Part shown: positions 11,501 through 23,689 of the stretch, in pieces
Layout of the letters: every line of letters starts with the position of its first letter
Numbering within the stretch: position 1 is the stretch's first letter
Position numbers and translations under genes: made by a program
From: Triops longicaudatus
Taxonomy: Eukaryota; Arthropoda; Branchiopoda; Notostraca; Triopsidae
Direction of reading: 5' to 3'
Assembly: GCA_022885665.1 (NCBI GenBank)
Contig: JAGQDJ010000037.1
Span: 186,001 to 250,000 of the forward strand
DNA length: 64,000 nucleotides
The notes under the pieces: generated by a model
The model's database searches: none
What the model was told of the DNA's origin: nothing
The model's input: the letters and a program-made list of their open reading frames with translations, nothing else

Positions 11501-14500
11501 ATGGAACTGAACTGTAGCACACGTTTAACGTCGCCTTCCAGCTCGTACCCGATGCGTGGAGGATTCGTGGTGTCGTCCCATGTCAGTGACAGATATTGCA
11601 GTGCGAGTAGCAGTGACAACGTGTTTGATGAAGATCAAGACGACCAAATTGTGCCTGATTGTTTGCTAACTACCAAACTCCAACTAGGAAGATTTAACGA
11701 TACCTGGAACAACCATTCCGGATACAGTAATTCCTTAGCTTACCCGACTCCAAACATGGCCGGGAACCCAGGGCAACAGGTACATCCTTTCCCTTGTAAA
11801 ACTCCCTATCCTAATGCCACGTAACTTGCGTGCGCATTACCTTACCGTCTTTTCGCGAACGTCTGACACATAACGCTACTTTCTGTTACAAAAAGAAAAA
11901 AATGGCAAGAAGCAAAAAGAAACAAAAATGGCAAAAAGCAAAAAGAAACAAGAAAAATAAATAAAGAAACAAATTACTGTTGTCAAGTTCTTTCTGCTAA
12001 CGCCACGAGAGTTGAGTGGCATTCCACTCCATCTTTTCGCAGGACAGGACTCCTGCAAAATTCATTGTCGGCCAGTTTTAGTTGGCATGCGGTAATGGTG
12101 CCAGTGTCAATCTTTTCCTTTTTACGCGAATATAACTTGCAAAAAAGTTCTTTTTTTTTTTACTCAGTGTACATAAGCTTTGATAGGTTCTTATCCAAAG
12201 AAGTGCAATTTGTCCCTAATTTGCGGATAGTTTACTCAGTTCGTAGAGAAACAAGCAGCGTTACACGCCATGTTTACGAGAATGTTCGATAGTGCAGGCT
12301 ATCGGTAACTTTCATTCTTGTGTGGACGTTCTTTACGCCGTTGGAAAAAAGCGGAGAGAAATAGTATGTTCTCACATACCTTTCTCACCCATACGCGTCA
12401 CGCATACATATAGCATGTGTGTTTCCAATCAGAGCCCCGAGCTCGAACATGTACTGCAAAAGGGGACCCAAAGCGATCCTGTGCACGCTAAAATTTGAAG
12501 AGGGTGCGAACAACGACACGAGCTAATGAAAAGCATTTCCTTGAATGAATGCTACAGGCTTCATCTTTCTACAACAATCTCTATTTTAGGTTTTAACAAA
12601 TAGTAGCCGGTATTTGATAATGCAAGGGGTTGGCCAAGCTTTAAAAAGGGGTGTAGAATAACCTTGTGTTTGCCCCCCCCCCATTTTGAAAAGCGAGCGG
12701 CTTTTCCCGCCAAAAAATCAGTTGTGCACACTAATTGGGCTAACGAGGGTGTCGAGCAGCGGAAATGGTTAGTCATGAAGACCAGCTGCAACAGCTTGAG
12801 CGCACGGCTCAAGTACCTAATTGAATTTTTCCCCCTTATTTGAGACTAATTAGCCCAGGAAATTTTTCTCCCCGAGTTTCAAAAGCTTTCACGATCTTAT
12901 CAAGGGTGTTCGAGCGCTTTTGAGGAATCTGGAGGATTAAAAGTTCCGAGAATATCGTGGTATTTTTCCCGTTTTTTTCGCCGTTCAATCCTGATATGAT
13001 AACATTTATCAAACTTGGAGGTTTCACATTTTTATCTTGGAGTATTAAAAACGTTGGAAAACCAGTTTGGTCCAGTGACATCTCGTGCAGAGCATTCCGT
13101 GGTAGATTGCAACCACAAACTACTAATTTATTGCACATGTTATCCCGAACGTTGAATATTCCAGTTCCCATGTATGGACTGTTAATTTTTCATTCAGCTT
13201 TTTTTCCTGAAAAAAATGCTACCCTTTTCTGCCGTCAACTTCAGCTGTTGCTTTTCATGAAGATCCGATTACCAATCCCAGGGGCCGAGTTTTTTCCCTT
13301 TTTTTGTATCTTCTCATCTTACGACGCAAGATGATCATAAAAAGAAAACGCGGATGTTTTCTTTCGTTAACAAGTTCCAGCGGTAGGGATGCAATCTTCG
13401 ACTAATACTTAATCCCACTGCTTTAAAAGATAGCGCTTAAGGTATGGTTTTCAGTAGCGTCACTATAACTTATTTCATAAATATATCGAAATAATTTTAC
13501 GATTTAGCTGAAGAATCGAATTTGTGATCGGGCTAAAAATTTTCTCGACCCGGATCGGGATCTCTGAGAAGTTTCAAAGGATCGACAGAAGTAGACCAAT
13601 TATTGAAAAGGATCTTGTTAAACCGGAAAACCCGATATCTTGATCTTTGTCAACGGGGAAAAACAGGTTTCCGACAAATACAATTTGAGACTAGAAGAAA
13701 AGCTTCTAACAAGCATTTGGGCTTCTCGGGACCTGACGATGATTACGCTTGTGTCGCGAGTTACAGATTTAAAACGTTATAGACATGGTAGCTTCTCAAA
13801 TAGCGCCTCTAGTGACGCAACTGAGAAGTTACTTATATACAAGCTTCAGTTCTGACACAGTTTACTTCAGCTTATTTGCTTCCATTCCTGGTATCAGTGC
13901 AAACACGATAAGTCACAAGCTGCAATGATAAGAAACATTCAACAACGATAAATATTCTTTTACAGAATTTTCGCATGTTGACAGCGTTGGCCTTTTTAAA
14001 TTTCCCACGCTTGGAAGATATGAACATAGGACGATTGAAACACGGGTAGAAACAGGCGTCTCTGATTTGTGAGTTTGCTCAGTTTCAATTAACACTCCAT
14101 TAGCTTAGGCCTCGTGTTTCTTCTCTCGGCTTTTGGGGCTACGGAATCAAGACGTTTGGAGAGTGTTTCCACCCTCCCTTCAAGGGGGTGACTTCTCAAG
14201 AGTAGAGATAAAAACTTGACCTTTGCCCGTGCCTTTTGGCAGACAGCGTATGTGACCTCATGCCCCGTTTCTTTAACGCAAAACTAAATGGGATATATGG
14301 TGACAAGGACTTTCGATCGTATTATCCCTCCGCATACCGGAAGTTCATGTCTTTTTAGCTCAAATCATATCACATAGTTGGGTTTTCTGTCGGTTTTTGA
14401 GAGTTATTTAGGCAGGTAATGTGCCTTAAATAGCTTCGGCAAAAGGTATGTTATACGGCCATTGTTAATTCCACAAGTAGCCCTCTTAAGCTAGGGTGTA

Positions 14501-17424
14501 TTGTTATCTACCCCTCGTGCGTGTCAAGAATCTTGTAAAGGAACCGTGTTTAATGGACAGTACATCCTGCCTTGGACACGCGTATTGTTGGCCTATACAA
14601 CATCATTGAAAAGGCCGTCAACAAAACGATGGAAAGAGTCGCGGTTAGGCTGGCCAAAAGCTGGGCAAAGAGTCACGTTTAGTGCCTTGGTGCAACAGTG
14701 AAAATAGTCTGGGTTCGTTGCGTCACGCGCGGATCGCGGTTAAATAAGCTTCTCTAGTGGGGAAGGAAGGAAACTCCTCGGAAAACAGTAGACCTATGTT
14801 TATATACGAAAGGCAATGAAACTTTTGAAGAGAGAACTTATTCACTGTTGCATATTTATAAAACTTTTCTTGACAGTAAAGATTCGCTTTGCTAAGAATA
14901 CAATTTTTATTTGCGAACTTTTCAGAAATTGTTTAAGACAATTTTGAAATTAGGAAATATCTGCCACTGTAGGTCATACTCTGAACATGTTATGAAAGAT
15001 TGCTAAGAAACTATTCACCGAACTGAAACAAATCTTGCGCTAATAGTTAGTATTTATTAACTAGTATCCGTACTTGACAAAAATTTGTTCGATTTCGCGA
15101 CTGACCTTCGACTTATTCAATCTAAGTGTTAAAGTATTTATGAAATCACTAACAATTACGTGTTACGTAAACTAAATGTATTTGAAAGCTATTGTCTAGA
15201 TACTTTAGCCGATAACTTTACAGTCAGGAAAGTTTTTAAAGAAACGCAACTCTTTTCCAAACTGAGCTTTGCAAATTTTCCATAAGACATTTAGAGAAAG
15301 TGGGCTTACACTGTGGACTTGTCAGTTGACACTGAGTCAAGATAAAAATCTTTTGTGGACCGCCCTTTTCAAAGTTGAAAGAAAAAGGGTACGGTTACGG
15401 TGTCATTGCTGGTGTCAAGTATTACTGCCATAACTTTTTTTGCACCCACCGCTTGAAAGAACCCACTAGTTACAGTACTTGTAAAGCCCATAAAACCGCG
15501 GTTCACTGAGGAGGTTAGTTTCAGGCGGGATTTATGACACCCATGCAAGGTTCTTGTCAGCTTGTTTCGAGCTTAAGTTACAAGTCTTTTCAAACATGTC
15601 GTCAAACTCCTTAGTCAATACGCTTTTCTATCTCTTTTATATTCCTTTATTTTTATTTTAAATATTTATATAATATATTTTTTTAAAATAAATTTTGTTT
15701 TAAATATTTTAATTTTAAAAAATGCGTTCGTTTCAAAACAGGCTCAGTCAGACTTGGACGCATACTTGTGCAAGCTGGAATGGAATTCCCGACCTAGCAA
15801 TGCAGAAATGATGGACCTCATCCTCGGAGACGATTCGGAAGTGAAACCTCGCCGGGAATCGGCTTCTCAGATCGATGAGTTCTTCGAAGAGTCCTTAGAT
15901 AATCGATTCTTGTTCAGCAGTACCGGTCCTAGCCACTCTAGAAGCACTACCGGCAGCAGTAATACTACCTGCAGCAGTAATAATACCTTCCGGTGTTTGA
16001 ACTCCTCCAGCCACTCCAGTATGTCTTTCGTTTCGTCCGTGTCGTTCAAAACGTCTTCGTCGTCGGACGACGAAGTGTTTGTCAAACCCCAGCCCGTCCT
16101 CGAGGGTAAAGTATGGGAAGATATTGCCTCGAGTTTACGCAAATTAGATCCTGACAATGCTGATATGCTATCAGCCGAGATTCCTTCCTGCACTCGACTG
16201 TCGCTGGTGAAAAGCGAACCTCTTCTGGACGACTTTTTGGACCTCGAACCTGTCGATGCCAGTCTCCATTTCGCCCACGCGCTCACCTCCCCACCCCCAC
16301 CCCTCGCCCTCTCCTCCCCGGGCCACTTTAACAATCCACAATACTCAGGGGGCAGTAACAAGAGCAACAACAATGCCACAGGGCCTATGGTCATGAACAG
16401 AGCGAGTACGACGTATTTGCCCCCCACACCCCCCAGCTCCGACCCCGGGTCACCTGACACCTTCCACCTCCCGAGACGGACTCCCCCGCCGCCTTATACA
16501 GCCACGGCGGGCAACAATGCCTGCTCAGCCGCTACTACGTCTAATCCTAGTATCAATGCAGAAGGAAACGACTTACACGACAATGCAATTCCGTGTATAG
16601 CCGGTAGCACTGCTGCGACGGCCGTCGTAGCGGGCAACTCAGCCCCAGTGACCACTGTCAAGTACAATCGACGTAACAATCCCGAGTTGGAGAAACGCCG
16701 CATCCATCATTGTGATTTTCCAGGTAAAAAGGGTCGTAACTCGAATGGTATTGTGTCATGAATGCGTACTTTCAAGCACGTAACGTTTGTCTCGCATTCT
16801 TGTTACTACTGGTACATGTTCCTTCTTGAAAGAAAATGTCTATGTTGCACTATGCTCCACGATTCTGTGAATGGAAAGCAGGAATTTAACGTTTCAGATT
16901 TACTTGTCTGATTTAAAAGCGAATAGAAGTTGTAATAGTTCTTAATGTAAAGCTAAGTCTAGTCATTAAAAATATAAGACTAAATACACATTTCTTAAAG
17001 ACTACAAAATAAAGGAAACAATTCTGGATATATGAGTACAAGCGACGAATTGTGATTAATTCCAACAATATGTATAAGTTATAGTGGATAGTGTCGTTGT
17101 ATTTATTGTTATTTCTTAGTCTTATTATTTTTTTTTTTAAAAATGTATGTTTATTATATTTATTTAATTTTTGCTCGTTTTTCGTCACTCTCAGGTTCTT
17201 TATTCACTTCGCAACTACGGAATTTTACCTTACTTTATATCTCATTTCAATAGTTGTCACGTATCGTCAAGTATTTATTTACGATTTTTTAAAATTATTT
17301 TTCAGGTTGCACAAAAGTGTACACCAAGAGTTCTCATCTGAAGGCCCACCAGCGAATCCACACAGGTAATGGTTATGGTTTTAGGGTGTCAACCCTGCGA
17401 GATTTTTTGTTTGTTCATGGGGTT

Positions 17425-17466
<42 letters not shown>

Positions 17467-18529
17467 NTTTTTTTTTTTTTTTTTTTTTTAAGAAGTAAAG
17501 CTCGCCCATTCTTTTTCTTATCCTCATCTGTAGCTTTGAGACAACAAAAAGGGGGAAAGCAGGACAATTAAACTTTAGAGTGGCTATATAGAGCAAAAGA
17601 TGGGGAGATGCTGCCAAAGCACGAGATTTTTCTTTCTTAGGGGGCTAAAAGTTGGGGGGTCCTAGTAAGGGTCTATCTCGGCATGTTTCCTGAAAGCTCT
17701 AAAAAGAGAGGAAGAGAATTGCACCCTGATAAATGCCACAAGTTCTGACCTGTGTCCCACTCACCGGGGCGTTTCTGCGAACTTTTGTCCTTTGGGCCAT
17801 CTTTAGTTTCTTGCACTAGAAATACCCGAACTGGAAGCTATACAGTATCCCCCCCCCCTGCCGCCCCATCTCTGTAGGAAAATTTTTCCCTTGTTTCTTC
17901 CTTGTCTCTTCTTTCTCAATGTGGAAAGTCTTTCAATACCGGACAACCATTTCCGGTCAGCGACAATTCTTTTTCTTCCACTCGTTCCGCAGTTCATAGA
18001 ATTCCACGCAAAAAAAGACGTTTGTTGCCCATTGTTCACGTGAAGCGCGCGCGAGCTCGAGGACTCACTTAGGCCAATAATGAAAATAATTTCAGAAAAT
18101 ACAATTTCAATGGAGTGAAGAAACGAGGAATAGAAGCAACAATTAAAAAGTGCACAGAACGTTTTAGCTTTAAACGAAACGTTCAGTTCACATATTTTGA
18201 TACAGAACAACGAGAACTTTTGACAAAGAACGATTATTTTCTGGCATTTTTTTATTTTCATTATTTCATATTTTTTATTTTATCATTTTTGATAATATTT
18301 TGTATTGCATTTTTTTAAATTAGGAGAGAAGCCTTACCGGTGTCACTGGCCGGAATGTCAATGGCGGTTCGCGCGGTCGGACGAATTGACCCGGCATTAC
18401 AGGAAACACACCGGTGCGAAGCCTTTCCGTTGCAAAGTCTGCGATCGGTCGTTCGCGCGGTCGGATCACCTCGCGTTGCACATGAAGCGCCACCAACCGA
18501 AGCACAGCAAGCAACAAGCGCAACACTGA
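11501..18529 (+). CDS. dar1: Krüppel-like factor of the dar1/KLF5 group
   Basis: Coding exons are 11501-11779, 15742-16723, 17306-17365 and 18324-18529; all junctions are GT-AG and the frame carries through. The product is 508 aa. Three C-terminal C2H2 fingers begin near residue 415: ZF1 with HHCDFPGC and TKVYTKSSHLKAH, ZF2 with CQWRFARSDELTRH, ZF3 with CDRSFARSDHLALHMKRH. This is the KLF pattern for GC/CACCC boxes. The finger and linker wording (RIHTGEKPY, HWPEC, AKPFRCKVC) is closest to insect dar1 and vertebrate KLF5. The long Ser/Pro-rich N-terminal half holds a SUMO-type VKSE at about 249-252 followed by an acidic LLDDFLDLEPVD stretch, TPPSS (322-326) and a PY motif PPPPY (341-345). PY and Fbw7-type degrons are known in vertebrate KLF5. 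In Drosophila, dar1 shapes dendrites. The start has A at -3 and G at +4. KLF membership is near certain; the dar1 subtype is likely. Confidence 0.9.
11780..15741 (+). other. first coding intron of the KLF gene (4.0 kb)
   Basis: The donor is CAG|GTACAT and the acceptor TTTCAAAACAG, after a very AT-rich tract at 15630-15720. I see no embedded gene. It holds only short open frames without motifs and a C-tract near 12669-12680. Confidence 0.7.
16724..18323 (+). other. two introns splitting the zinc-finger array
   Basis: Introns 16724-17305 and 17366-18323 both interrupt a glycine codon, one in the ZF1 coding region and one in the ZF1-ZF2 linker. The exon between them is only 60 bases. The second intron contains a T homopolymer of about 60 bases (17427-17489) with one undetermined base at 17467. 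No other feature is seen. Confidence 0.85.
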
Positions 18530-21500
18530 AAAAAAAATATATTCAAGGAATTCTCAATGCGTCAGACTAAATGAATGAGAATCGCCTTTACAACTTAACT
18601 ATTCCCGGACTTGTCCTTTTCCCCCAAAGATTGTATCAGTTTTTGCTACATTTTTATGAAAGATTTTTTTTTCGATACTTTTGTACTATAGTGTTAAAAA
18701 AAGTTAAATGAGGCTATCCAACCCCCTTTTTACCCCAAATGTTCCCTCCATTTTCCTGTTTCTCTACTTTTGCTATAATGGCTCTAAAAATACCAATTTC
18801 CGTCTTCTTACGAGAAAAGTCCTGATCCCTTTTGAAAATCAAGTGCCACGATCATTTTCTCAGAAAATCAAGTGCCACAACACTCTTAATTTTAAAATGC
18901 GCTGCTCAATTTTAAAAAAGGGAAACAGGCGTGTGCCATGGGCATTGAAAAAGGGGCTTTGTAAAAGAAAAGACGATTTTCTTTTGAACAAAAATAAAGT
19001 CAGAAAAACAGGTGAGCAAGTTGAGTGGCTGGCGTTCATTTGGAAAGTCTCAACCAAATCAATGTCCTAGATTCGACTCAGCTTTCTTGCTCGTATTTCC
19101 AAGTTGTCTCGGGGCTTTACTACCCAGGTAAACCGAAAAAAGAAAAAAAGCATGGCTGAATGCAGTGGTGACGTATCTCTTGAACTATGCAAGAGATAAC
19201 TGTTCGACCAGCTTGGCCGTGTCTGAATAAGAAAATGGGAAAAAATGTTTGAAAAAAGAAAATTCTCCCGGCTGTAAATTTCTGGTTTTGTAAATCCTAT
19301 CGACAACACTCTCAAATGATTATTAGTGTGCCAACTAACCTGCCACAACAGAAATGTTTGGACCAATACATTGGAAATGCTTTTTGCAAATTAGCAACGC
19401 GTCAATTTCCTTTCATATATTCGAACCTTGTGCAATTAATTGTTACGTAAGAAATTCCATAAAAATATTGTGACAGTAAAGTTTTGCATATGTAATAAAT
19501 CCCTTCAGTTTTAATAGTTTTTGGAAATAATACTTGCAAAATTTTACAAATTGTCCCAACATCGAGAGGATGCTATTGGAGTTTAACTAAATTTCCAAAA
19601 CTCAGTTTTTGGAATTAAATAACTAATGCTTTCAAACATACCACTGCAATACAACAAAAATTACACCGAATATATTAAAGAATTATAACTACTCGTTGAA
19701 AAACTACGTTTTGCGAAAAATATCAGCAAAAAATTTGTACTACCCAGGTTTTACGCTCAGCATTACATTTTTTAAAATATTTGTTTGTCAAATATTTTCG
19801 TTAAATGTCGGAAACAGTATTTTAGAAGCCTATAGAGACTTTACTGTCAGAAAAGTTTTGTTCAGTACGTTCACAAAATCGTCCACGTAATCTCACCATG
19901 TTATTTAGTCATAAGCGCCCGCACCTGCGGCGGGTAGCTTGAAAAGCCAATCAATAGTTCCACTGCGTTCAGCAATGGCATTTCGTGTCAGTTCCAAAAC
20001 CGAAAATTTGACTTTTGGGGTATGTAATACCTATTGTTTCCATAAAGCTTTTGGGCGACCTCCAATTATCCACGCTCGAATCTTCAATTCGCCTCAGACA
20101 AAGTGTTCGGCGATACATTACAGCAAGAGGGAGGTTAGAGGTTTCCGAACATGCAAATGTGATGACTTAAACGATTACGGTACTATCGGGGGCTTGAAAA
20201 GACTGATGTCATATCCGCTTCACCTCGGCACTCGAGAGGATTTCACAGCCTCTTTGTCTTACCTTTCTAAAATTATCGAAAAATCAAGAAAGAAAACATT
20301 GAAAATAAAAACGGTTTACCGTTTCTTTACCTAAATGGTTATTATTGTTGCTGTTGTTTTAGCACTTGTGATCTTTTTAACCGCAATAACCTACATAATT
20401 TGTTTGGCACGCGAGGTCCAATGGAATATATCACATACCAAATACCAAAAAAGTCGTGAAAGTAATGATAAAAGACAGAAAATGGGTTCAGAAAGGAATG
20501 TGCTAGCAATTATAAGATCCCCATTCATCAAAACATTACTTTAGGCAACAAGTCTTAGCATTGCACTCCTGCACGCTACAATGAAAACAGCCGAGCAAGT
20601 CCTAGTTCCTAAAATTCGCTTTGCGAACAGCGCCGAAAAGCAAAACCGGTTTCGCTGGAACCGTGTACTTCACGCTTGCACGTGTGCACCCATGCACATG
20701 TACTCCTTTCTTAAACGCTGAATTGTCTTGGCTTTTGGGGCCTAGAAAGGTAGCTTATTTGCATACGGCTTACTGTACTCCCTAATAAGTCACCAAGCCT
20801 GGAATGTGGTCAAAATATGTAAATACACATAGCGAGTCACTTTGATAAATTGCGAAAAAATGCTACTGCAGTTTCTGGTGGTTACTGACTGCATCTTATT
20901 TTTTTACTCAAAAAAGAAAAAAAAGCAGCTTCTAAAGCGACCGTCTGCTATCCTAATTATAAGGTATCGCTAGTATGTTTTTATCATTAAAAGACCTGCT
21001 AAAAGCTCATAAGTCCCCACGCAAGCCACCGAAACCCGGACTTTGGCATTCGATGACTTTTTATTCGCATTTTTTTGGTGCTCTTGTTGCTCTCATTTCT
21101 TTTAAAATTGAAATCTGAATATGAGTTCTGTGGTTTAACTTTATTTCCGGAAGTCGTCGTGCTATTCAAACTTGGATTATGTGTTTCATTTGAACTATAC
21201 TGTCAACTGGAGTTATTTTTTTAAAAAATTGGGATTTTCGTTTTTCTTGACTAGTTTGGCTTTTTTCTATTAAAACCAAACAGAAACTGTTTCTCTGCTG
21301 GTTAAAGTGTAGCATTGAATAAGCTATAAGTTTTTACTACCATAGTAGCTTTTGTGAATACTTTAAAGTGGTATCCCGTTTAACGAACGCATTGTACAAC
21401 GGACAACTTGTACAACGAACTCGCCCGTAGGCGACAAAATGACTCGCATAACGAACTCAACGAACCGCGTAGGGGTGAGCAAAAAAGTTTTGAAAATTGG

Positions 21501-21696
21501 CGGTTACGTTTCCCAGTCTGCAGACATGCATTACAGACGAGAATTTAGCTTCTCCACGCCAGTCAATTGTTGAGAAATAGCCTGCTTGCCTATCTCTGTT
21601 TGATTTCCTAGTTTTATTTTTTTTATTGTATATGTTGCTTAAATGGCACTAGACAATTCTGGTACTAAAAGCTGTCTCCAAGCGCTGAACTATCTC

Positions 21697-23046
21697 AAGT
21701 CGCGACTTACCTGACCGTGACGCACTGCTGTCCAAAAGTCCATAAGCTATAGCATGGGAAAAGGGTCAAAGTCCTCTATGTAATTTTAAACATAAAATTC
21801 GCTTAGAAGCATAAACTTTGAACTTTGTCTTTATTTCGGTAACGAAAAAAGCGTTCTTTACGCTACTTTTCCAGAAAAGAAACAGCTTCTCACTGCCACG
21901 GTCACCTTTTGGTGGTAAAAATTCAAAAACACTAAAATGCGGCAAACAAAAGTCCAAAAATATGTATTATTTTGATATATTTATTCGCTAGAAATATTTG
22001 ACATTTGCTGCACGTTTCAAGATAACGAAAAAGTGATTGGTAATGCTGTGGCATTGGGAAACTCGAATCTAATACGCTGGCTTTTTCATCTGATAAAATA
22101 ATAAAAAAACATTGTTGGACTGCTGGTCGTTTTGTGGAAAAGAGCTTAAGCAACACAGTTGGGGATCTTTTTGGTTACCTGAGGCTGGTTTGCAGGTATG
22201 AAGTCACTTGTATATTTAGCACGGGCCCTTGTGCGTTTTCCTCAATGGACATTCTTGGATTTATTAAGGGGAGGTTGAAAAAAGGTGGTTAGGGAGGTTT
22301 ATCTAAAAGGTTTAAGTGCATTGCCTCCGCCCTCTTTCCACCTTTACAAACCTTCAGCTTCATTCAATTCAAAAAGACGGTTGACCCCCCTCTCTTTCAC
22401 GATTTCTTTTCTTTTTCTTTCTGGTTTGCTGGACGGTTGACTTGGCTCTTGCATTACACACTTTTAACACTCATGAATGAGTGAATGAACTAGATGAGGG
22501 GGTCGTAAGTCTTCTTTCAAGAAACGACCGTAGCAGATACAGTCAACAGCATCCCTTTTTCCCATGCCTAACTACTTGTTTGAATTAGCATTGGTTACGC
22601 TCAAGCCAGATTTTGAGCCTCGTTTCCACACTAAAGTGCTGCTGTGACGTTTTTCGTGATGTAAGACATAATAAACACTGCTCGCTCGATCTGTAAAACC
22701 CTATCTTTTATAAATAAATCACTCGAAACGTTGCTGATGCCCAGAAACCTCGAGACTGTTAACGATCAAAATTAATTCCATGAAAGTCAACAAATTCTCC
22801 ACATATAAAAATCTCTACATTTTTACTACCAACGGGTAATGGTGAGATTAAGAAGCTCCTTATTTTTCTAAAAGAGTAGCATAAAGATCGTTCTTTATAC
22901 CGGTGAAACAAAAACATTCTCACAACTTTTGCTTCTAAGCAAATTTCGATGTTAACAATTACCCTGCAAACTTCGACCCTTTTCCCATGCTATAGCTTAT
23001 GGGTTTCTGGAGGGCAGCGCGTCACGGTCAGGAAAGTCGCGACTTT
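21697..23046. mobile_element. long-terminal-inverted-repeat element, non-autonomous
   Basis: A left arm at about 21697-21935 is repeated in inverted orientation at about 22815-23046. The arms share a perfect 27-base block (21741-21767 and 22975-23001) and a GTCGCGAC palindrome at both outer ends, and they stay alignable with scattered differences for over 200 bases. The roughly 0.9 kb between them has no recognisable transposase. This fits a non-autonomous DNA transposon with long terminal inverted repeats, or two solo copies inserted head to head. Diverged single-arm copies lie at 44135-44345 and 59755-59975, so the arm itself is a dispersed repeat. Confidence 0.7.
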
Positions 23047-23665
23047 GCGACGGAAAAGCGCATGAAACCAAAACTCTCAAAATTTAACACAATATAAACA
23101 GAAAATATTATACTAGTAGTAGAAACCATAGGAAAAAAATGAATTCCCTAAAATCAAAATTAATTTCCTAAGAATTTCCTGAAATCCCTTTTCCTAAAAT
23201 ATCGGAATTTTGAAAGCTGGAAATAGCCTGTTAAATTGTTATGTTATGCACAATTTTCGAATTCAAAGCGAATATATGTGATTGGTGCGTTCAAAGATCG
23301 AAAGATTTTAGAATTAACTCTTGGTCAAATTAGCAGAAACGATCAAGCGTTTATCTATGTCCCTTAGCAACCACATGTCCTCGAGTGCATTCCGGAACAG
23401 CAAACATGTGGAATTGACGTGATGTCCAACGGAAGACTAGTAAGAAAAAAGTACGCTTTTCTTACAAACGCTGTCCCGTTTCACGGCAGCTGTGACTTTC
23501 AGAAAAGCGTAAGCATTCATTCTGGAATGCTATGTTTACTATTCGCATTTTCTTCCCATGCTTCTATCATCTTATTAACATATACATATACACAACACAC
23601 ATACGGCATTCATCTATAAAGCTTTGCCTAGCTGTCGGCACAGACAGGGCTGTGAAAGTAACGTC

Positions 23666-23680
23666 AGGTCACCAAGGTCA
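23666..23680 (+). promoter_or_regulatory. AGGTCA direct repeat with 3-base spacing (DR3)
   Basis: Two perfect AGGTCA half-sites (23666-23671 and 23675-23680) are separated by CCA. The second, read as CCAAGGTCA, also fits the extended monomer site of FTZ-F1/SF-1 receptors. An ATGCAAATGAG octamer follows 9 bases later (23690). This close packing suggests an enhancer. Function is inferred from motifs only. Confidence 0.45.
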
Positions 23681-23689
23681 GTCTCTCTT

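Noticed and set aside
15867..16460. 197-codon minus-strand open frame
   Set aside because: It is the antisense shadow of the serine/proline-rich KLF exon. The plus-strand frame splices into the zinc fingers and is the real one.
17317..17571. frame with a long phenylalanine run
   Set aside because: It is the intron poly-T read in frame after the true 60-base KLF exon.
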